Shown one piece after another: positions 31,307 to 43,110 of a stretch of 64,000 bases of DNA. The DNA is taken from contig CP099421.1 of assembly GCA_024114885.1 (NCBI GenBank), forward strand, positions 434,001 through 498,000. The letters are read 5' to 3'. The notes below the pieces were generated by a model that worked only from the letters and a program-made list of their open reading frames with translations, did no database searches and was not told the origin of the DNA. The stretch is from Septoria linicola. Lineage: Eukaryota > Ascomycota > Dothideomycetes > Mycosphaerellales > Mycosphaerellaceae. The stretch's first letter is position 1, and each line of letters begins with the position of its first letter. Both the position numbers and the translations under genes were made by a program.

Positions 31307-32802
31307 GGTGGCGGTGGTCTTTGGGGTTCAGTGAAGCATGACAGGAAAGAGAGATTGAAAACGCAGCAAATACAGGTCGAGATACTACTTATCTGATTTG
31401 GCATCCGTAGGATTCTGAGACGCAGGCCAAGTCACCGCTGGTGTAGAGCATTGGCAGCAGGGACATTGATACGGCGCCACAAGCATTTTCGTGTCGCCAT
31501 CCACCTGGAAGGTTAGAGGTTGCATCGCGCTATTGCTGCAGCACCACCTACGCGTTGGGGAAGTGATCCGGGCGATCACGATTAGTATGACCACACGTCG
31601 CAAAGCTATAGCTTCTCTTCTCCTCTCTGCTCTACTTTCCTAACTTCTGGTTCCTGTATCAGTCCGATGGATGTTCTGATGAGAAGCTGAGAGAGAAGGA
31701 GCGCCGGGACAAGGTCTGAAAATGTGGGTCCTGAGGTCGACTTCATCTGATCTTTCCCAAACCATCCTCACGACTTACCTGCTCCTCAAAGTCCCCAACA
31801 TCTCGTTTGATGGCATCAAAGCGATTGCATCTTTCAATTGAGTGATAAATAAGCTAGACCGCGATACTGGAAGTAGTCCAGAGAGGATGAAGGTCGGCAG
31901 GTTGCCACGAAGACACCATGCGGAACTGTCGCAAGAAGCCGCTTATGAGGAGCCGCTGGTCTGCATTACTACGGTCGACCTCGTGAAGAGCCGGCTCTTG
32001 AGCACCGAGTGGAACGGCAGAAGGATGCGCCTAGCAGTCCACTGGAGATCCTGCATCGTCGACAATGGAGCTTTCGCATGCAGCTCGGACGTAAGTTGCG
32101 CTGGCTCGAACAGGCGGCCTCACACGAGGAAATCGTCGACGTCAGTGAGACGCTTTAAGTCAAGCACACTGTTACTGCCGGAATTTGTATTACAGCCAAC
32201 ACGACTGCCTATGTCGAAGATGTCCATCTCTTCACCGCAGTCTCGCAGCGCTCGTGAAGGCCAAGCAGACAGCGACACGAACTCGATCGTGAAATCACTT
32301 CGCGATATGCACTTCGCCTCAGGCCATCACGCCTGTTCTCCACGCCAGTCACGCCGCTTCACTCGACTTTCGAGATCGGCACAACAATAGTTGACCTGCA
32401 CACGTTGAGAATACATCGCACAGGCCATCTACCTATTGTCGAAGACTTTTGTGTAACGCACGAGAGTGACTCCGCCATTGTCAAAATGGTGTTTGCCTCG
32501 AGCTCAGACCGCAGAGGACCAATGAGTGAAGCGTCTTGAAGGTGCTGGACCCACAAATGCATTGACATATGCATGAAGTGTTTCATAGGTGAGCTTAGCG
32601 TCTTTTCGATTGAACTGAACACTTACCTTCTCATCACCACCTTGACTGCTTCTTCTTCTTTCTTGCTTCATCCACATCCAATACCTCGTTTCTCCCCTTT
32701 GCACTGTTCGTCACTTCACTACTTTTACCAAGGCATCAAGTGCCGTGCACTCTTCTCGCAGCTTCTGTCTGTACAGCAACACTCACAGCCGTCGACTTGT
32801 CG
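31307..32802. other. Intergenic with possible decayed gene at about 31.8-32.5 kb
   Basis: The plus strand at 31842-32090 has an open frame (MKVGRLPRRHHAELSQEAAY) ending at a good GTAAGT donor. Further on, about 32180-32540 reads in one frame through a single TGA: NTTAYVEDVHLFTAVSQRS, the TGA, then a VDLHTLRIHRTGHLPIVEDF stretch. This looks like coding sequence with one or more defects, but I recognise no family. The rest is empty. Confidence 0.3.
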
Positions 32803-34299
32803 ATGGCTACCATAACAACGCACCCGCCGATGGCGATGCGCTTGAATTCGCGCCACTTCTCTTTCGGCGCTATCGGAGAGGAGGTCAAGGCCGCTCGCAG
32901 CGACTACGTCTTTGACGATGACTGCGACGGAGGGTGAGTCCGCGCGCAGCTTGTCAAATCCAAGACTCGAAGCTAAATTCCACACAGAGTTCCACTCGCA
33001 AGCCCAAGCACAAGCAGCGAGGGCACAGAGAATCTGCGCGACCTCGTCGAAACCTCTGAGCCGCTGATCGAAGAAAGCCCGCGCGCTGCTCGTTTGCTCT
33101 CTGCAAGCAAGAACAAGTTCTACTTCGAAGATCACCCAATGTGCGAGTCGCCAGAGAACACTGACAGTCACCGCTCCGATTCCAGTCGCTTCACGACAAC
33201 GCTTCTGGCGTCTCCAACACCGCAGCGTCACTTCAGCCTCGACCATCTGCAGTCACCAACACGCACCACTTCCGATCACGACAGCCTCGAGATGGTCTTG
33301 TCCCAAGAGTACCGACAGATCCAGCAGTCTCCGCAAGTCTTCAAGTCACGCGCGCGGTCCGACACTGTCTTCAGCAACTTCAGTACCACCTCCACTGCCA
33401 GTTCCGGCTTTGATCAAAAGTCTTACAAAGAACTTTTCAACAACATCAACGACAAGATCAATTTGGTCGTGCGCAAGTACGCTTATATTGATCCATCTGT
33501 TGCTGCCAGCCTTGAAGAGGTCGAATCTTTTCTCGATCTTGCGGGTCGCCACGTCAACTATCGCAAGGTCGCAGTCTTGATCAGTCAGACTTCTCACCTG
33601 CAGCCGCCACTTGTGCACGGCATGATCTGGCGCTTGATCAACGACCTCATCTTCGACACACCTGTCCTTGACCAAGCACCCTCGCCATACGCCCAAGCTT
33701 TTCTCGTGGCCTGGAACCAGGACGTCAAGTGCTGCACCATCCAAGCTGATGACTGGTCGATCAAGGGTCCTTTGATGGAGGCTCGCATCAATGCTGCTCG
33801 TCGCGTGTTCGAGAATACTCCAAGGTTCAATGAGTGGATCAAGTCATTCGCATCTACGAAGACCAACCAGATTGTTCAGAAGCTTACCATTGCCTTCGCC
33901 AAGAACGTGAGACCCACCGTCTGTTCGGAGCTCAACGAGCCAATCACCAAGCTCGTCCGCATCGCGCTCCGCATGCGCTGCGAGCTGAAGGCATTCGAGT
34001 TCAAATTCTATGAGTACGCTACCAAAGCGGCGTCTGATCACATGGTCTTGTGCAAGGAGTTCAACCACATGCCAGCTCCAGGACCGGAGAAAGACGACAT
34101 CCACCATGTTGTCTGCACCAAGATTCCGCAAGTTTTCGAAAAAGACTATCGCCCACAGACCAAGTCAAAGACATGCATCTACAAAGCTGAGGTCGTCGCT
34201 CGCGAGAAGTACCCAGGGTACAATGACAACATGGGCGATCGCTACCGCCGCAGCAACGCTCGCAAGAGTGTTCGCACCTACCGCACCTACAATGTCTAA
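32803..34299 (+). CDS. Conserved fungal protein of unknown function, 480 aa
   Basis: Exons are 32803-32933 and 32988-34299. A 54-nt intron (GTGAGT donor, CACACAG acceptor) gives DCDGG/VPLASPS in frame. The start MATITTHPPMAMRLNSRHFS is preferred, as no earlier ATG is in frame. Residues 1 to about 190 are Ser/Thr-rich and probably disordered, with several SP/TP sites (for example LLASPTPQRH). Residues about 195-440 form a helical globular part with WRLINDLIFDTPVLDQ and a LMEARINAARRVFENTPRF block. The tail is basic (YRRSNARKSVRTYRTYNV). No signal peptide or membrane helix. The family is not known to me. Confidence 0.8.
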
Positions 34300-34866
34300 A
34301 CACAGCTGTACATCATGACACCCGTTCAACATATTGCATCTTGACGCCACATCTACGGCGATGATGTTCATCCCCCGACACCGCACGTTGCTACATCACG
34401 GCTGGCCATTTATCGCCGCGGCCGCAGCACAGCCCGACACAGCATTACTTTTTGGACTTTCCGAGCCCTCTCGAATCTTCTGCACATACGCAGGCAAAGA
34501 CATGCATGACACGCATGACATGAAGAGGCAAATGGAAAATGAGATTTTTTGGACGAGTTTCATAATTGGCGCATTGAGAGGAGCTACTGCTACATGTATT
34601 GTGGATCGAGACCGCGGCTCACGAAGATGATGGGCTGCCACGATGAGGAAGCTTGTTGTTACATGGTTGTGAATAAGCGCCGTGGGCGACACAGGGACAT
34701 CGCTTGATGCGAGCAACTGTTGAGGCTGTTAGATATGGCCTACATACCCACTGTACACTTTAGCAATAGTTTATCTCCATGTCAGTTTCACCGACTGTAA
34801 TCAAGACACGAGAGAAGGGTGCATTCAGCTCTTGACTCTGCGACTATTTGCAGTACATGCTGCCAT
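34300..34866. other. Intergenic between converging genes
   Basis: About 567 bp that should contain the 3' UTRs of the flanking genes. No gene seen. Confidence 0.4.
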
Positions 34867-36135
34867 CTACGGAGGAGGGTTGAGATCCAGTCCCTCAACA
34901 GTAAGCTTGAAAGCGTCATTTCTCGAATAACTCCCCGCCACGTCCAGGTCTAATCTTCCGCGCTCGCAGTCCTCGAAATCAGCTTCTTGAATCAAGAGAC
35001 CGCCATCTTCAACTTCCCACAGTGGCTCTTGCAGGACCTGTCCCATAGGGCCAATGATGCAGGATCCGCCTCGGCAGACGAATTCTTCTCCACTCGCCGA
35101 GGAGCTGTTGGCGTTGGACTTTGCGAGAATTCCTGCGACGACTTGTTCCTGCTCAGAGTGGGACTTCTGCTGCTGCTTCTCTTCACTCAACGAAGGCAGC
35201 ACAAGCTCGTGCTGATCCTCCTTCACAATCGTCGAGCGTCTCCGCCCCCGAGCCGGCGACAAAGATCCATTCGCCAGCGTCGCCGGATCAGTCCCCTTGA
35301 CCGCACTTGGAGAAGCCGTTGTTCCTTCACCAGTAACCCACCCGGGTAAGTTCTTCTTCTTCTGGCACGAAATAGCACTCAGCACAAAACACCTCCCTTC
35401 GTTGCCCACAGTCCTCATCAATGATAGCCATGTATCCCTCGCATCTGCGGTCGGCGCGAGCCATAAGTTAACATTCTGGCTGTACAAGCTGTATCGCAGC
35501 AACGGCATCATGTTCTCCCAGCATATCGCAGCTGCCAAGGTGAGTCGCACGCCTCTAATCGTTGTTGTGACGGCTTTGAGCGTCGAAGGACTGCCTTGAC
35601 CCCAGACTAGTCTTTCGGATCCTGTGGGCATGACTTTTCTGCGCTTGCCGAGCACGCCTTGTCGTGGGCAGACATAGACTACGCCGCAGTAGAGTGTTCC
35701 TCCGGCCTTTTCTACCAGGCCTGTAACGATGAAGACGCCAGTCTCGCGAGCGACTTTTTCGAGAAATTCGCGCGTGCCATCGCCTCTGTATTCTTTGCCT
35801 TCCGCAATGGGGAGTTTCCGCTTCAGCCAGTCATCGCCGGCTCCTAAGGGCGTATCCCCAAGATCTACGCATGCTTTGAAATAGTTGAGGAACTGCTCGC
35901 GTCCCTCGTCCGTACGAGAGCCGACTGTTGCGCCAAACGCGGCTGTGCGTGGGTAACCTCCTAGATAAGCCTCAGGGAAGAGGATGAGGTCTACATTCTT
36001 CGAGGCAGCGCGGCGGGTGGTTGCTGCGAGGTCGTCGAGGGTTTCTTGGAGCGTGGAAAGCGTGCGGGACTGGGAGACTGCAAGGGTAAGTTTTTGAGGC
36101 ATGTTGGATGGCCTGTGGTCAATATGGGAGCTCAA
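34867..36135 (-). CDS. Nitrilase (C-N hydrolase superfamily), 422 aa
   Basis: Predicted to hydrolyse nitriles (or cyanide-type compounds) to carboxylic acids plus ammonia. The catalytic triad is visible: Glu55 in [12 protein letters not shown], Lys167 in [16 protein letters not shown] and Cys205 in [11 protein letters not shown]. The last motif with Trp-Glu after Cys is typical of nitrilase branch enzymes. An internal ATG at 36102 ([12 protein letters not shown]) is a good alternative start that puts the first beta strand at the N-terminus. Between the catalytic core and the final strands ([15 protein letters not shown]) lies an extra stretch of about 85 residues, polar and rich in Ser, Gln and Lys (about 280-365). 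It is absent from most family members and not removable by an obvious intron. Confidence 0.9.
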   Translation of the reverse strand: MSSHIDHRPSNMPQKLTLAVSQSRTLSTLQETLDDLAATTRRAASKNVDLILFPEAYLGGYPRTAAFGATVGSRTDEGREQFLNYFKACVDLGDTPLGAGDDWLKRKLPIAEGKEYRGDGTREFLEKVARETGVFIVTGLVEKAGGTLYCGVVYVCPRQGVLGKRRKVMPTGSERLVWGQGSPSTLKAVTTTIRGVRLTLAAAICWENMMPLLRYSLYSQNVNLWLAPTADARDTWLSLMRTVGNEGRCFVLSAISCQKKKNLPGWVTGEGTTASPSAVKGTDPATLANGSLSPARGRRRSTIVKEDQHELVLPSLSEEKQQQKSHSEQEQVVAGILAKSNANSSSASGEEFVCRGGSCIIGPMGQVLQEPLWEVEDGGLLIQEADFEDCERGRLDLDVAGSYSRNDAFKLTVEGLDLNPPP

Positions 36136-37299
36136 AAAGGAAGAGAAAGGAAGCTGGCATTGTTTATAGAAGTCCAGATGCAGTCAGAGCATGACTGCAC
36201 GTGGCTTGCCCCGCCTGGTGCTCGTATGCCACGCGACAAGCCTTTTTAAGCCGCTTGGTTGTGGCTGCTGCGGATATCGCGGATGGCATTTGATGAAGGA
36301 AGATCCGGCGAGAGGATGAGTCTATGGACTGTGAATGCACAGCCTAGATACTGTTTCATATGCTCATATGCTCGATGTCGTGGAGAAGTCATAACACATC
36401 GAAAAGCATAGAGCCGTCGTTCACCTGGGCCGATAGCCGATCTCTTGGCGGCTGGGGGAGCTCGAATTACTTCACCTCATCAACTTTGAGATGAACAACG
36501 AAACATGTCACTCACATCAGCACCTCATCGTCATTCGGCGCCACGTCGACCAGATCGCGAGACTCTATGTCATCTTCCTCCACTTGCCATGACTGCACTG
36601 GATTGCCGGCAAATGCCAAGCGAGCTGTCTCGAGTACTGATCTGCACCAGGATCCTGTAACAGCCATTGACTGCACGACTTTCTCCTTGCACAAGCTTCC
36701 ACATCTAAATACAAAAGCTCTACGGAAGCTGGGTACCAATTTCCAGCTGGTCTGAGGTCTCATAATACATGCCCAAGCAGGTTGTTTGTGCTGACGGTTG
36801 CAAACATGCTCGACGGGACAAGCTCCGGAGTCATGGCTGTATGCCACTCTTGCACAAATTTCATGCGAGACAAGCCTTTCATCACGCAATCTATCCAACA
36901 CTCTCGTTCAAACCTTCGTTCACAAACTCCAATATGGAATGGAATGCACGCAAGTATTTCATACTCCTTGCCTTCTCTCTACCAATTCTAGGTCTACCTC
37001 CGCTTGGGCCCGATAATATCAAGATGACTATTCGACCTTGCCATCGTGGAGCATGCAATCTACTTGGAAAGCACAGCGCCAGTGGAAGGTGCAATCTATC
37101 AGAAGCTGCAAGTTATTGCTTATCACTCCACCTCTCTCGCCTGTCTGCCGAGTTCCTGGTTAGTATCTTCTTGTAATGCTGTTATAAGCTTTGCTTGCCA
37201 TCCTCTTCGCTTCTGTTTGGCACAACGCAAGCTTTTACTTTTTTGCTTGACCTTCATTCCTTTCCGCGTCGCTCCTTTACCCACAACGCATTGATCATC
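36136..37299. other. Intergenic, with a doubtful minus-strand ORF
   Basis: This interval includes the nitrilase promoter and the GH5 promoter; the latter is CT-rich just before 37300. A 129-aa minus-strand ORF at 36512-36901 ends with a plausible acidic tail (NPVQSWQVEEDDIESRDLVD), but it has no homologue that I know. I give it low weight. Confidence 0.35.
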
Positions 37300-38379
37300 A
37301 TGCGTTCTTCGATTCTTTCTCTCGCCGCAACAGCAGCTGGTTCTGCTGTGGCCGCCAAAGTCAGCTATGCTGGCATGAACATTGCCGGACTGGACTTTGG
37401 CTGCGATACCTCTGGAAACTGCGTTACATCCAACGTAGTCGATCCAGGCGAAGATGGTCTTGCTCAGATGAAGCACTTCGTCACTGACGATGGCTTGAAC
37501 GCTTTCCGTCTTACTGTCGGATGGCAGTTCCTAGTCAACAACGAGCTCGGCGGTACCCTAGACTCTACCAACTTTGCCACCTACGACAAGCAAGTACAAG
37601 GCTGCATTGATGCTGGTGCCGACATGTGCATCATCGACATCCACAACTATGCTCGATGGAATGGCCAGATCATCGGACAAGGCGGCCCGGACAACATCCA
37701 TTTCACCAGTCTCTGGTCTCAGCTTGCAAGCAAGTACACCGATCAACCCAAAGTCGTCTTTGGCGTAATGAATGAGCCTGTGAGTCTTGCTACACCACCA
37801 CAACCTAGATGATTGCGACTGACACCATCCTTCCAGCACGACGTCGAAATCTCCACCTGGGCAACCACCGTCCAAGAAGCCGTCACCGCCATCCGCAAAG
37901 CCGGCGCCAAGTCCAACCGCATCCTCCTCCCAGGCAACGACTGGACCCACGCCACCACCCTCATCTCCGACGGCTCCGCGGCCGCTCTCTCCAAAATCAC
38001 CAATCTCGACGGCTCCACCACCAACCTCATCTTCGACGTCCACGCCTACCTCGACTCAGACGGAAGCGGAACGTCCACATCCTGCTCCACCGACAACGCG
38101 GAAGCTTTCACTACCTTGGGAGACTGGCTCCGCACGAATAAGAGGCAGGCGATCTTGACCGAGACGGGTGGTGGACCGAGTGATTCGAGCTGTGTGGAGA
38201 AGTTGGGGAGCCAGTTTGATGTGTTGAATGAGTATAGTGATGTGTATTTGGGGTGGATTGGATGGGCGGCGGGGAAGTTTGATCAGAGTTATGAGTTGTC
38301 TGAGACGCCGACGCAGAATGGCGAGAGTTGGACGGATGTGGAGTTGGTGACTGAGGTTGTTGCTGGGAAGTTCCAGTAA
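37300..38379 (+). CDS. GH5 endo-beta-1,4-glucanase (subfamily 5 type), 340 aa
   Basis: Secreted cellulase that cuts internal beta-1,4-glucan bonds. Exons are 37300-37779 and 37837-38379, with a 57-nt intron right after the VMNEP motif. The start at 37300 gives a signal peptide (MRSSILSLAATAAGSAVAA). The mature N-terminus VSYAGMNIAGLDFGCD is typical of Trichoderma EGII-like GH5_5 enzymes. The acid/base is Glu159 (VFGVMNEP) and the nucleophile is Glu269 (ILTETGGG). DIHNYARWNG and FDVHAYLD supply conserved His and Tyr. There is no CBM1 cellulose-binding module. The coding strand switches from C-rich to G-rich third positions within exon 2. Confidence 0.95.
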
Positions 38380-38767
38380 GTGTAAGTGCACGAGGGCAGG
38401 TAAGCTGCCTTCTGGACGGGCGCATGTCGGACAATGTATGCGGTCGTGCTATCACTGTGTGAAGAAGTGCTGCGGCAGACCAACCGTACGACAAGCACGA
38501 ATGCGGCCTGTCAATGGAATGGCGAGCAACTTGCCGAGTTCAGATGTATGCGGGTAGCAACGTGCGTGTGCGAACCATGGCGACGGACTGTGAAGAAGGC
38601 TTCATCATATTGATAACAAGACAATCCCTGGGGAAGAAGCTCATGTCTTGCTATACAAGTTTCTTCCCAGAATCAACTCGTGGGCATGCACCAAGAAGAC
38701 GGATATGCCGAAGTCGCAGCTGGGCATCATTGATACCTAATGTAATCGACCGAGTCTCTGCCAGCTC
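38380..38767. other. Intergenic between converging genes
   Basis: About 388 bp between the GH5 gene and the PAN-like gene. I see no gene here. Confidence 0.4.
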
Positions 38768-39634
38768 CTACGCAACTGGACAATCATTCTCCCACAGCTG
38801 CCAGATCTCACTGCCCTGCTGTGGATCATCAACAACTTGTCGAGCAGCAATATCGAATAGCCAACATGTATTTTGCCTGACAGCGTAACTCGTGCATGCT
38901 AATCTCGAGGCGTTGTCCACACAAGTTTGAGAACATTCGCGCTGGGTCATTGGCTCAAAAGTAAGTGTTTCTTGCCAATAATTCGAAGTCTGGGTGATCG
39001 TGGTAAGGATACCACAGGTCTGCACTGGGGCGACTGAGCTTGTAGTAGTGGTGCTTGCTGTCGTTGAAGGGGTCTGGAGGAGAAGTCAATAGGGCACGAT
39101 TGATGAGCATCAACACTTGCAGATTACCGTGGATGGTGTAGTAGATGGCGTGGTAGATGGCGTAGTGGACGGAGTTGTGGAAGGCGTCGTGGAAGGTGTT
39201 GTGGAAGGCGTTGTGGAGGGTGTTGTTGATGGGGTTGTAGATGGCGTTGTAGACGGGGTCGTCGATGGCGTCGTAGATGGGGTCGTTGATGGCGTTGGCT
39301 ATAGCGCCTAGCGAGAAAGTCGTTATCGTAAAAGTTATAGTCGAAGTTCTCGCTATAGAAAAAGAAGTTATCGTCGTAAAAGTCGTCGTCGCTATAGAAG
39401 TTGTGGTCGTAGTTATAAAAGTCGTCGAAGTCTACGAAGTCTATAAAGTCTGTAAAATCGCCGAAACGCGAAAAGCGTGTCCTCCGTTCTCAGTCGACCG
39501 CCTATCACGACACATTGGGCATCAGTCATGAGCGGAGCGAAGATCGCGTCTTCGTAGCTGAGACATCTTCTGCCTGCAAGTCCAGCTGCGGCATTGAGGC
39601 CAATGGCGGCGATAACGATCAAGGAAACGCGCAT
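38768..39634 (-). pseudogene. Secreted PAN/Apple-like protein with TTPS linker, probably disrupted
   Basis: The minus-strand start MRVSLIVIAAIGLNAAAGLA is a signal peptide, followed by RRCLSYEDAIFAPL. Then comes a Thr-rich stretch, a TTPS tandem repeat of about 14 units (39131-39300), a 54-nt intron (complement of about 39077-39130, GTAATC donor, CTCCAG acceptor) and a Cys-rich C-terminal domain. That domain holds TCGILTTITQTSNYW, QRECSQTCVDN, CTSYAV and TCWLFDI, like PAN/Apple domains that bind protein or carbohydrate. The Thr-rich stretch (39300-39470) is in a different frame from both neighbours, contains TAG stops, and is TpA-rich with no CpA. The gene therefore looks broken, apparently by RIP-like mutation. 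An extra intron there is the alternative. Confidence 0.5.
39131..39300 (-). repeat. 12-bp tandem repeat encoding (TTPS)n
   Basis: About 14 imperfect 12-bp units. On the coding (minus) strand each reads Thr-Thr-Pro-Ser, with variation mainly at third positions. It would form an O-glycosylated mucin-like spacer in the PAN-like protein. The plus strand reads as VDGVVDGVV repeats, an artefact of the same units. Confidence 0.85.
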
Positions 39635-40647
39635 ATTTGAAGAAGCTCGTGGAAGCCGTTGTATCGCGAAGAAGAGAACGAAAGGGAGACATCATAACAA
39701 AAGGTATGCAAGCCTCTTCTAGTGCTGTCTGCCGCTTCGGCCTCACAGAGCCACGAGGCTTCCCGTTCTGGGAAGAGGACGATTAGTGCGCTATGCTAGT
39801 CCACGTCTTGGGAGATATGATGTCCGCGGGCGATCGCGTTTTATCCCTTGATACAAGCCTTCTTGATACAAGCCTCGCAAGACTCAAGAAAAGCTTTGCT
39901 ACGATAATCATAGATCAGAATTGCTCACATGCGAGCGAACTAATATGTGTGGTAGGTCAGCGGTTTGGTCGTCTCCAAAATCAAAAGCAGGTTCGCAAGC
40001 AAGCAATCAAGCTCGCGAGACTTGCATTCTACCTATACGATTCCATACTAGTCAAGGCCTGAAGTGGCTTGCGTTTCAAGTCTGGACCTCGTGGCGCGGC
40101 TCGTAGTTAGTGGTTGTGGCTGGCTGAATGCACAAGCCGAGCGAACCACGTGCACGGCTGAACTGCCGCTTCCTTGGCTATACAGAACTCCAGATTCAGT
40201 TCACTAGGGATTTGTACTTGCCTGTGGTCAGGGCAGTGTATCCAGAGGGAGATCGATCTCGTTCATTCATCTGCCTACTTCAGCATATACCAAGAATCGA
40301 CTACCGATTGGGGTTCGTGCTAATACCTATGTCTGAAGAATGCCCGACTGCAGGTGTCGACACTCGAACCAAAACTCCGATGCTCCCACAGAGCGACTCT
40401 CGCAGAATGTACTGCCAGCCCTAGATCGTCACTGGTTAGGTCTGTAATTCTTGTTCAAGCCAGACCCTTGGCTCTGCGGCAATGGCCTCGCGATCCTCGA
40501 CGCAAGTCCTTAGACCCTTCCTTTGCCCTTCGAGCCTAGAACTAGGACGCCTAAGCATATATACTGCCGCACCTGAACATTATTAGTAGTCTCTCACACC
40601 CTCGGATCAGAGACCAAAGTGTGCTCCTTCCATCATGTCAAACTACC
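39635..40647. other. Intergenic, no supported gene
   Basis: About 1 kb. Short ORFs on the plus strand (for example 40128-40424) lack any recognisable family or splice structure. Confidence 0.35.
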
Positions 40648-41053
40648 CTATGCGCGATCCTCATCGTAGATGCTCACAACGTCCGAGTCCCGCTTTGTCT
40701 TCCCACGCCTGCACCGAGCCTCGACCGTCACCTCGTCGAGCCAATCGAGTCCGCGGTTGACGAACCAAGTCTTCGCTAGTTGGCATGTGCGAATGTGCCC
40801 CATAATGCCTCCGAAAGTGCAATGACCGAAGCGACAGCCAGTACACTTGAAGTAGTCGGCGTCTTGCTCCGACTCCAGCATGTGCTCTAACCAGTCGTCA
40901 TTCTCCCAGAAGGTGGCGCTGCAGTAGCCGCACTTTGTCGGCTCCCGTCGCACGCCGACTGGTTCATCGTTAGCTGGTGTTTTCTTAGAAGGGAGAAGGA
41001 AGTCGTAACGTACTGTCCTCGCTGGACGAAGAGTTGCGGCCGTTGGTCGACAT
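40648..41053 (-). CDS. Small C2H2-type zinc-finger-like protein, 116 aa
   Basis: Exons are complement 41014-41053 and complement 40648-40958. A 55-nt intron (GTACGT donor, GCTAAC branch site, ACCAG acceptor) joins MSTNGRNSSSSED to IGVRREPTKC in frame. A first finger-like unit is CGYCSATFWENDDWLEHML (Cys-x2-Cys ... His). A second Cys/His-rich unit is CTGCRFGHC followed by FGGIMGHIRTC. A basic C-terminal part (CRRGKTKRDS) follows. The protein is probably nuclear. It is too small to assign a target, and it could equally be a protein-binding finger. The spacing of the second unit is unusual. Confidence 0.65.
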
Positions 41054-43110
41054 CTTACGATAGTTCTTGAGATGGTGGCAGGCCTTGTAGTAGCAGATGG
41101 ATGTGGCTTCTGCTCGACAAAGAGAAATGCTTAACCTAATGTTGTGATATGTTGGTAAGCTGTGGAGGGAGTGTTGCGGGGCTTGGTAGTTGAGGTTGTT
41201 GAGTTGAGTGGAAGTGGGAGCTAGGATGGGGTATGTCGGTGGCTAGTGGCACATCGTGTCCGCCCTTAGACAGCACAAAAAAGCAGAGAAGGTGAAGAGC
41301 ATGGTGAAGAGCATTCACCTTCATCATGTGCAGATCACTACTCACCTAGCGATGCTCGGCAGGCCTTCCGCCCCGCTGCCGTCCCATTCGTTGTCATATG
41401 CATGTCCTGCTGCTCCGTAGTATACTATAGTGCTTAAAATAGGAGTATACTTGATGTTGGCGAATCCATGGGCAGATCTGCTTGAGCCGGGCTGCAAAGC
41501 AACGCTGGAATGTGTACGACAGCTGCTTGTTACTCCTGATTGCTAGTGGCAGACGGTTATGTTTGTACTAGTCCTGCCAGAGAAGATGTCAATATGGCGA
41601 CTGCAGTCTTCGGCTTCGTCGTGGAACAAGACTGCCTTGAGATCAAGCCATGCCCGCACGCTCGACGCAAACCAGAAGCAAGCCACGATGTGCTTGAGAG
41701 GTCATCTGCATGAAGCTGTGTCCTACCACGCCGAATCGTTGGCATCATGTCTTGCCAAGCTATACTCCCAGGAGCAAAGGAGGACCGTTGCATGCAGTCA
41801 GAAGAATTTTCTCATCGTCCCATCATAGGAAAACTGCCCCTGTGCACAAAATGTCCCGCTTACCAACCATAACTTATGCACAAGCTACACAAGTCATATA
41901 TGACCACAACATCAGTCGTCAACTCTAGGTTCAAACATCCCAGCTCGGCACGCTGACCCCGACTGCCAGGAACAACGTTCTCGACTTCAGCCCGTGAGCA
42001 GGCCTCGAGGCATATCCTGGCTAGACTGGGGTAGATGCAAAACTTAGCACGAAGTTCCTGTACCTGGTCCAGCCTGTCGGATGGGGTGGTATGAGGATGG
42101 ATTGTAAGTAGCGGACGAACGTGGGAAGAAGCTGTACGACGCGAGTGGCCGGTGTCAGCTGTCAGCTGAGGATGCTGGTTGCATGCTCCTACTGGAGCTT
42201 GAGGTGCTGTGATGGCGGAAGGCGATAGGATGTGCTATCGGATCGGATGAGAGCCTCGAACGTCTAGATGTGTTGCATGTGCAGCCCGAATCTTGCTTCG
42301 GACAGGATTACTGAACCCTCTCGACGATGGCCGCAGGAAAACCCTTTGTGTGTGAGACATGAAGTTGGCCCACGGCGCAGGCTATTCATATTCGCCCGAG
42401 CACCGACTTGCCGGAGGAGCCGCAATGCACGCTAATGCGCCTCGTGGCATTATTGACATCACCATCTTGATAGCATCTCGCATGCCAGCGCGCGTGTTTC
42501 ACGACCAAGATGCGTGTCCAACACGAATTGTGCAGGTCTGCAACTATTTCAAACGCGTTCATGGTCCAGTCGGGGAAGTCTGCAGACTCCAGGATCTGAT
42601 AGAAAAGTGAGACAGGGCACAGATAAGCCCTGTGCTTGGGTTGGTTCGTGGTGCACGGGGAGAGCTTGGTTCCTTGCGGAAGTCAAAGCAGATCTGCGAT
42701 GGATGGATGAGAATGCTGAGAAAGCAACCCAATCGGACCTCGCTCCCGTGTGTCTGTCTGTGCCAGAAACCAGATATTGGGGTCACAGTCCCGTTGCCAC
42801 TCTTTTCCATTATGCTATCGACATTGCCTTCATCCATCTATCCATCGAATTGTGCATCGTCGCATTGTCGTTGTGGCGATAAGGAGCTCTCCCTTGCTCG
42901 GTGATCGAAATCCACGTCACGACTTCTACAACCCGAGACATGCGATACTAGCTAGATTGGCTACGGCTGTCCCACGGAACTGCGACATCAGTGCCACGTC
43001 CTGCTCCCGACTGGCACACTCTCGAGTCTGTTGCAGGCTCTCGGGTCTGCTATATCTGAGTACTGAGAGTCGGCGTCCACTAAGGACTGCGCAGAGTCAG
43101 CGGAAACATC
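41054..43110. other. 2-kb gene-free interval
   Basis: Holds the zinc-finger gene promoter (left) and the MFS transporter promoter (right). The scattered ORFs of 70-170 codons overlap each other in several frames and show no family signature. Base composition is normal, with no RIP signal. Confidence 0.35.

Noticed and set aside
39117..39311. Plus-strand VDGVVDGVV repeat protein
   Set aside because: The same 12-bp units read (TTPS)n on the minus strand, in frame with a signal-peptide gene and a well-placed intron.
41559..42904. Several 70-120-codon ORFs in the 41-43 kb interval
   Set aside because: They overlap in several frames and have no splice-consistent model or family signature.
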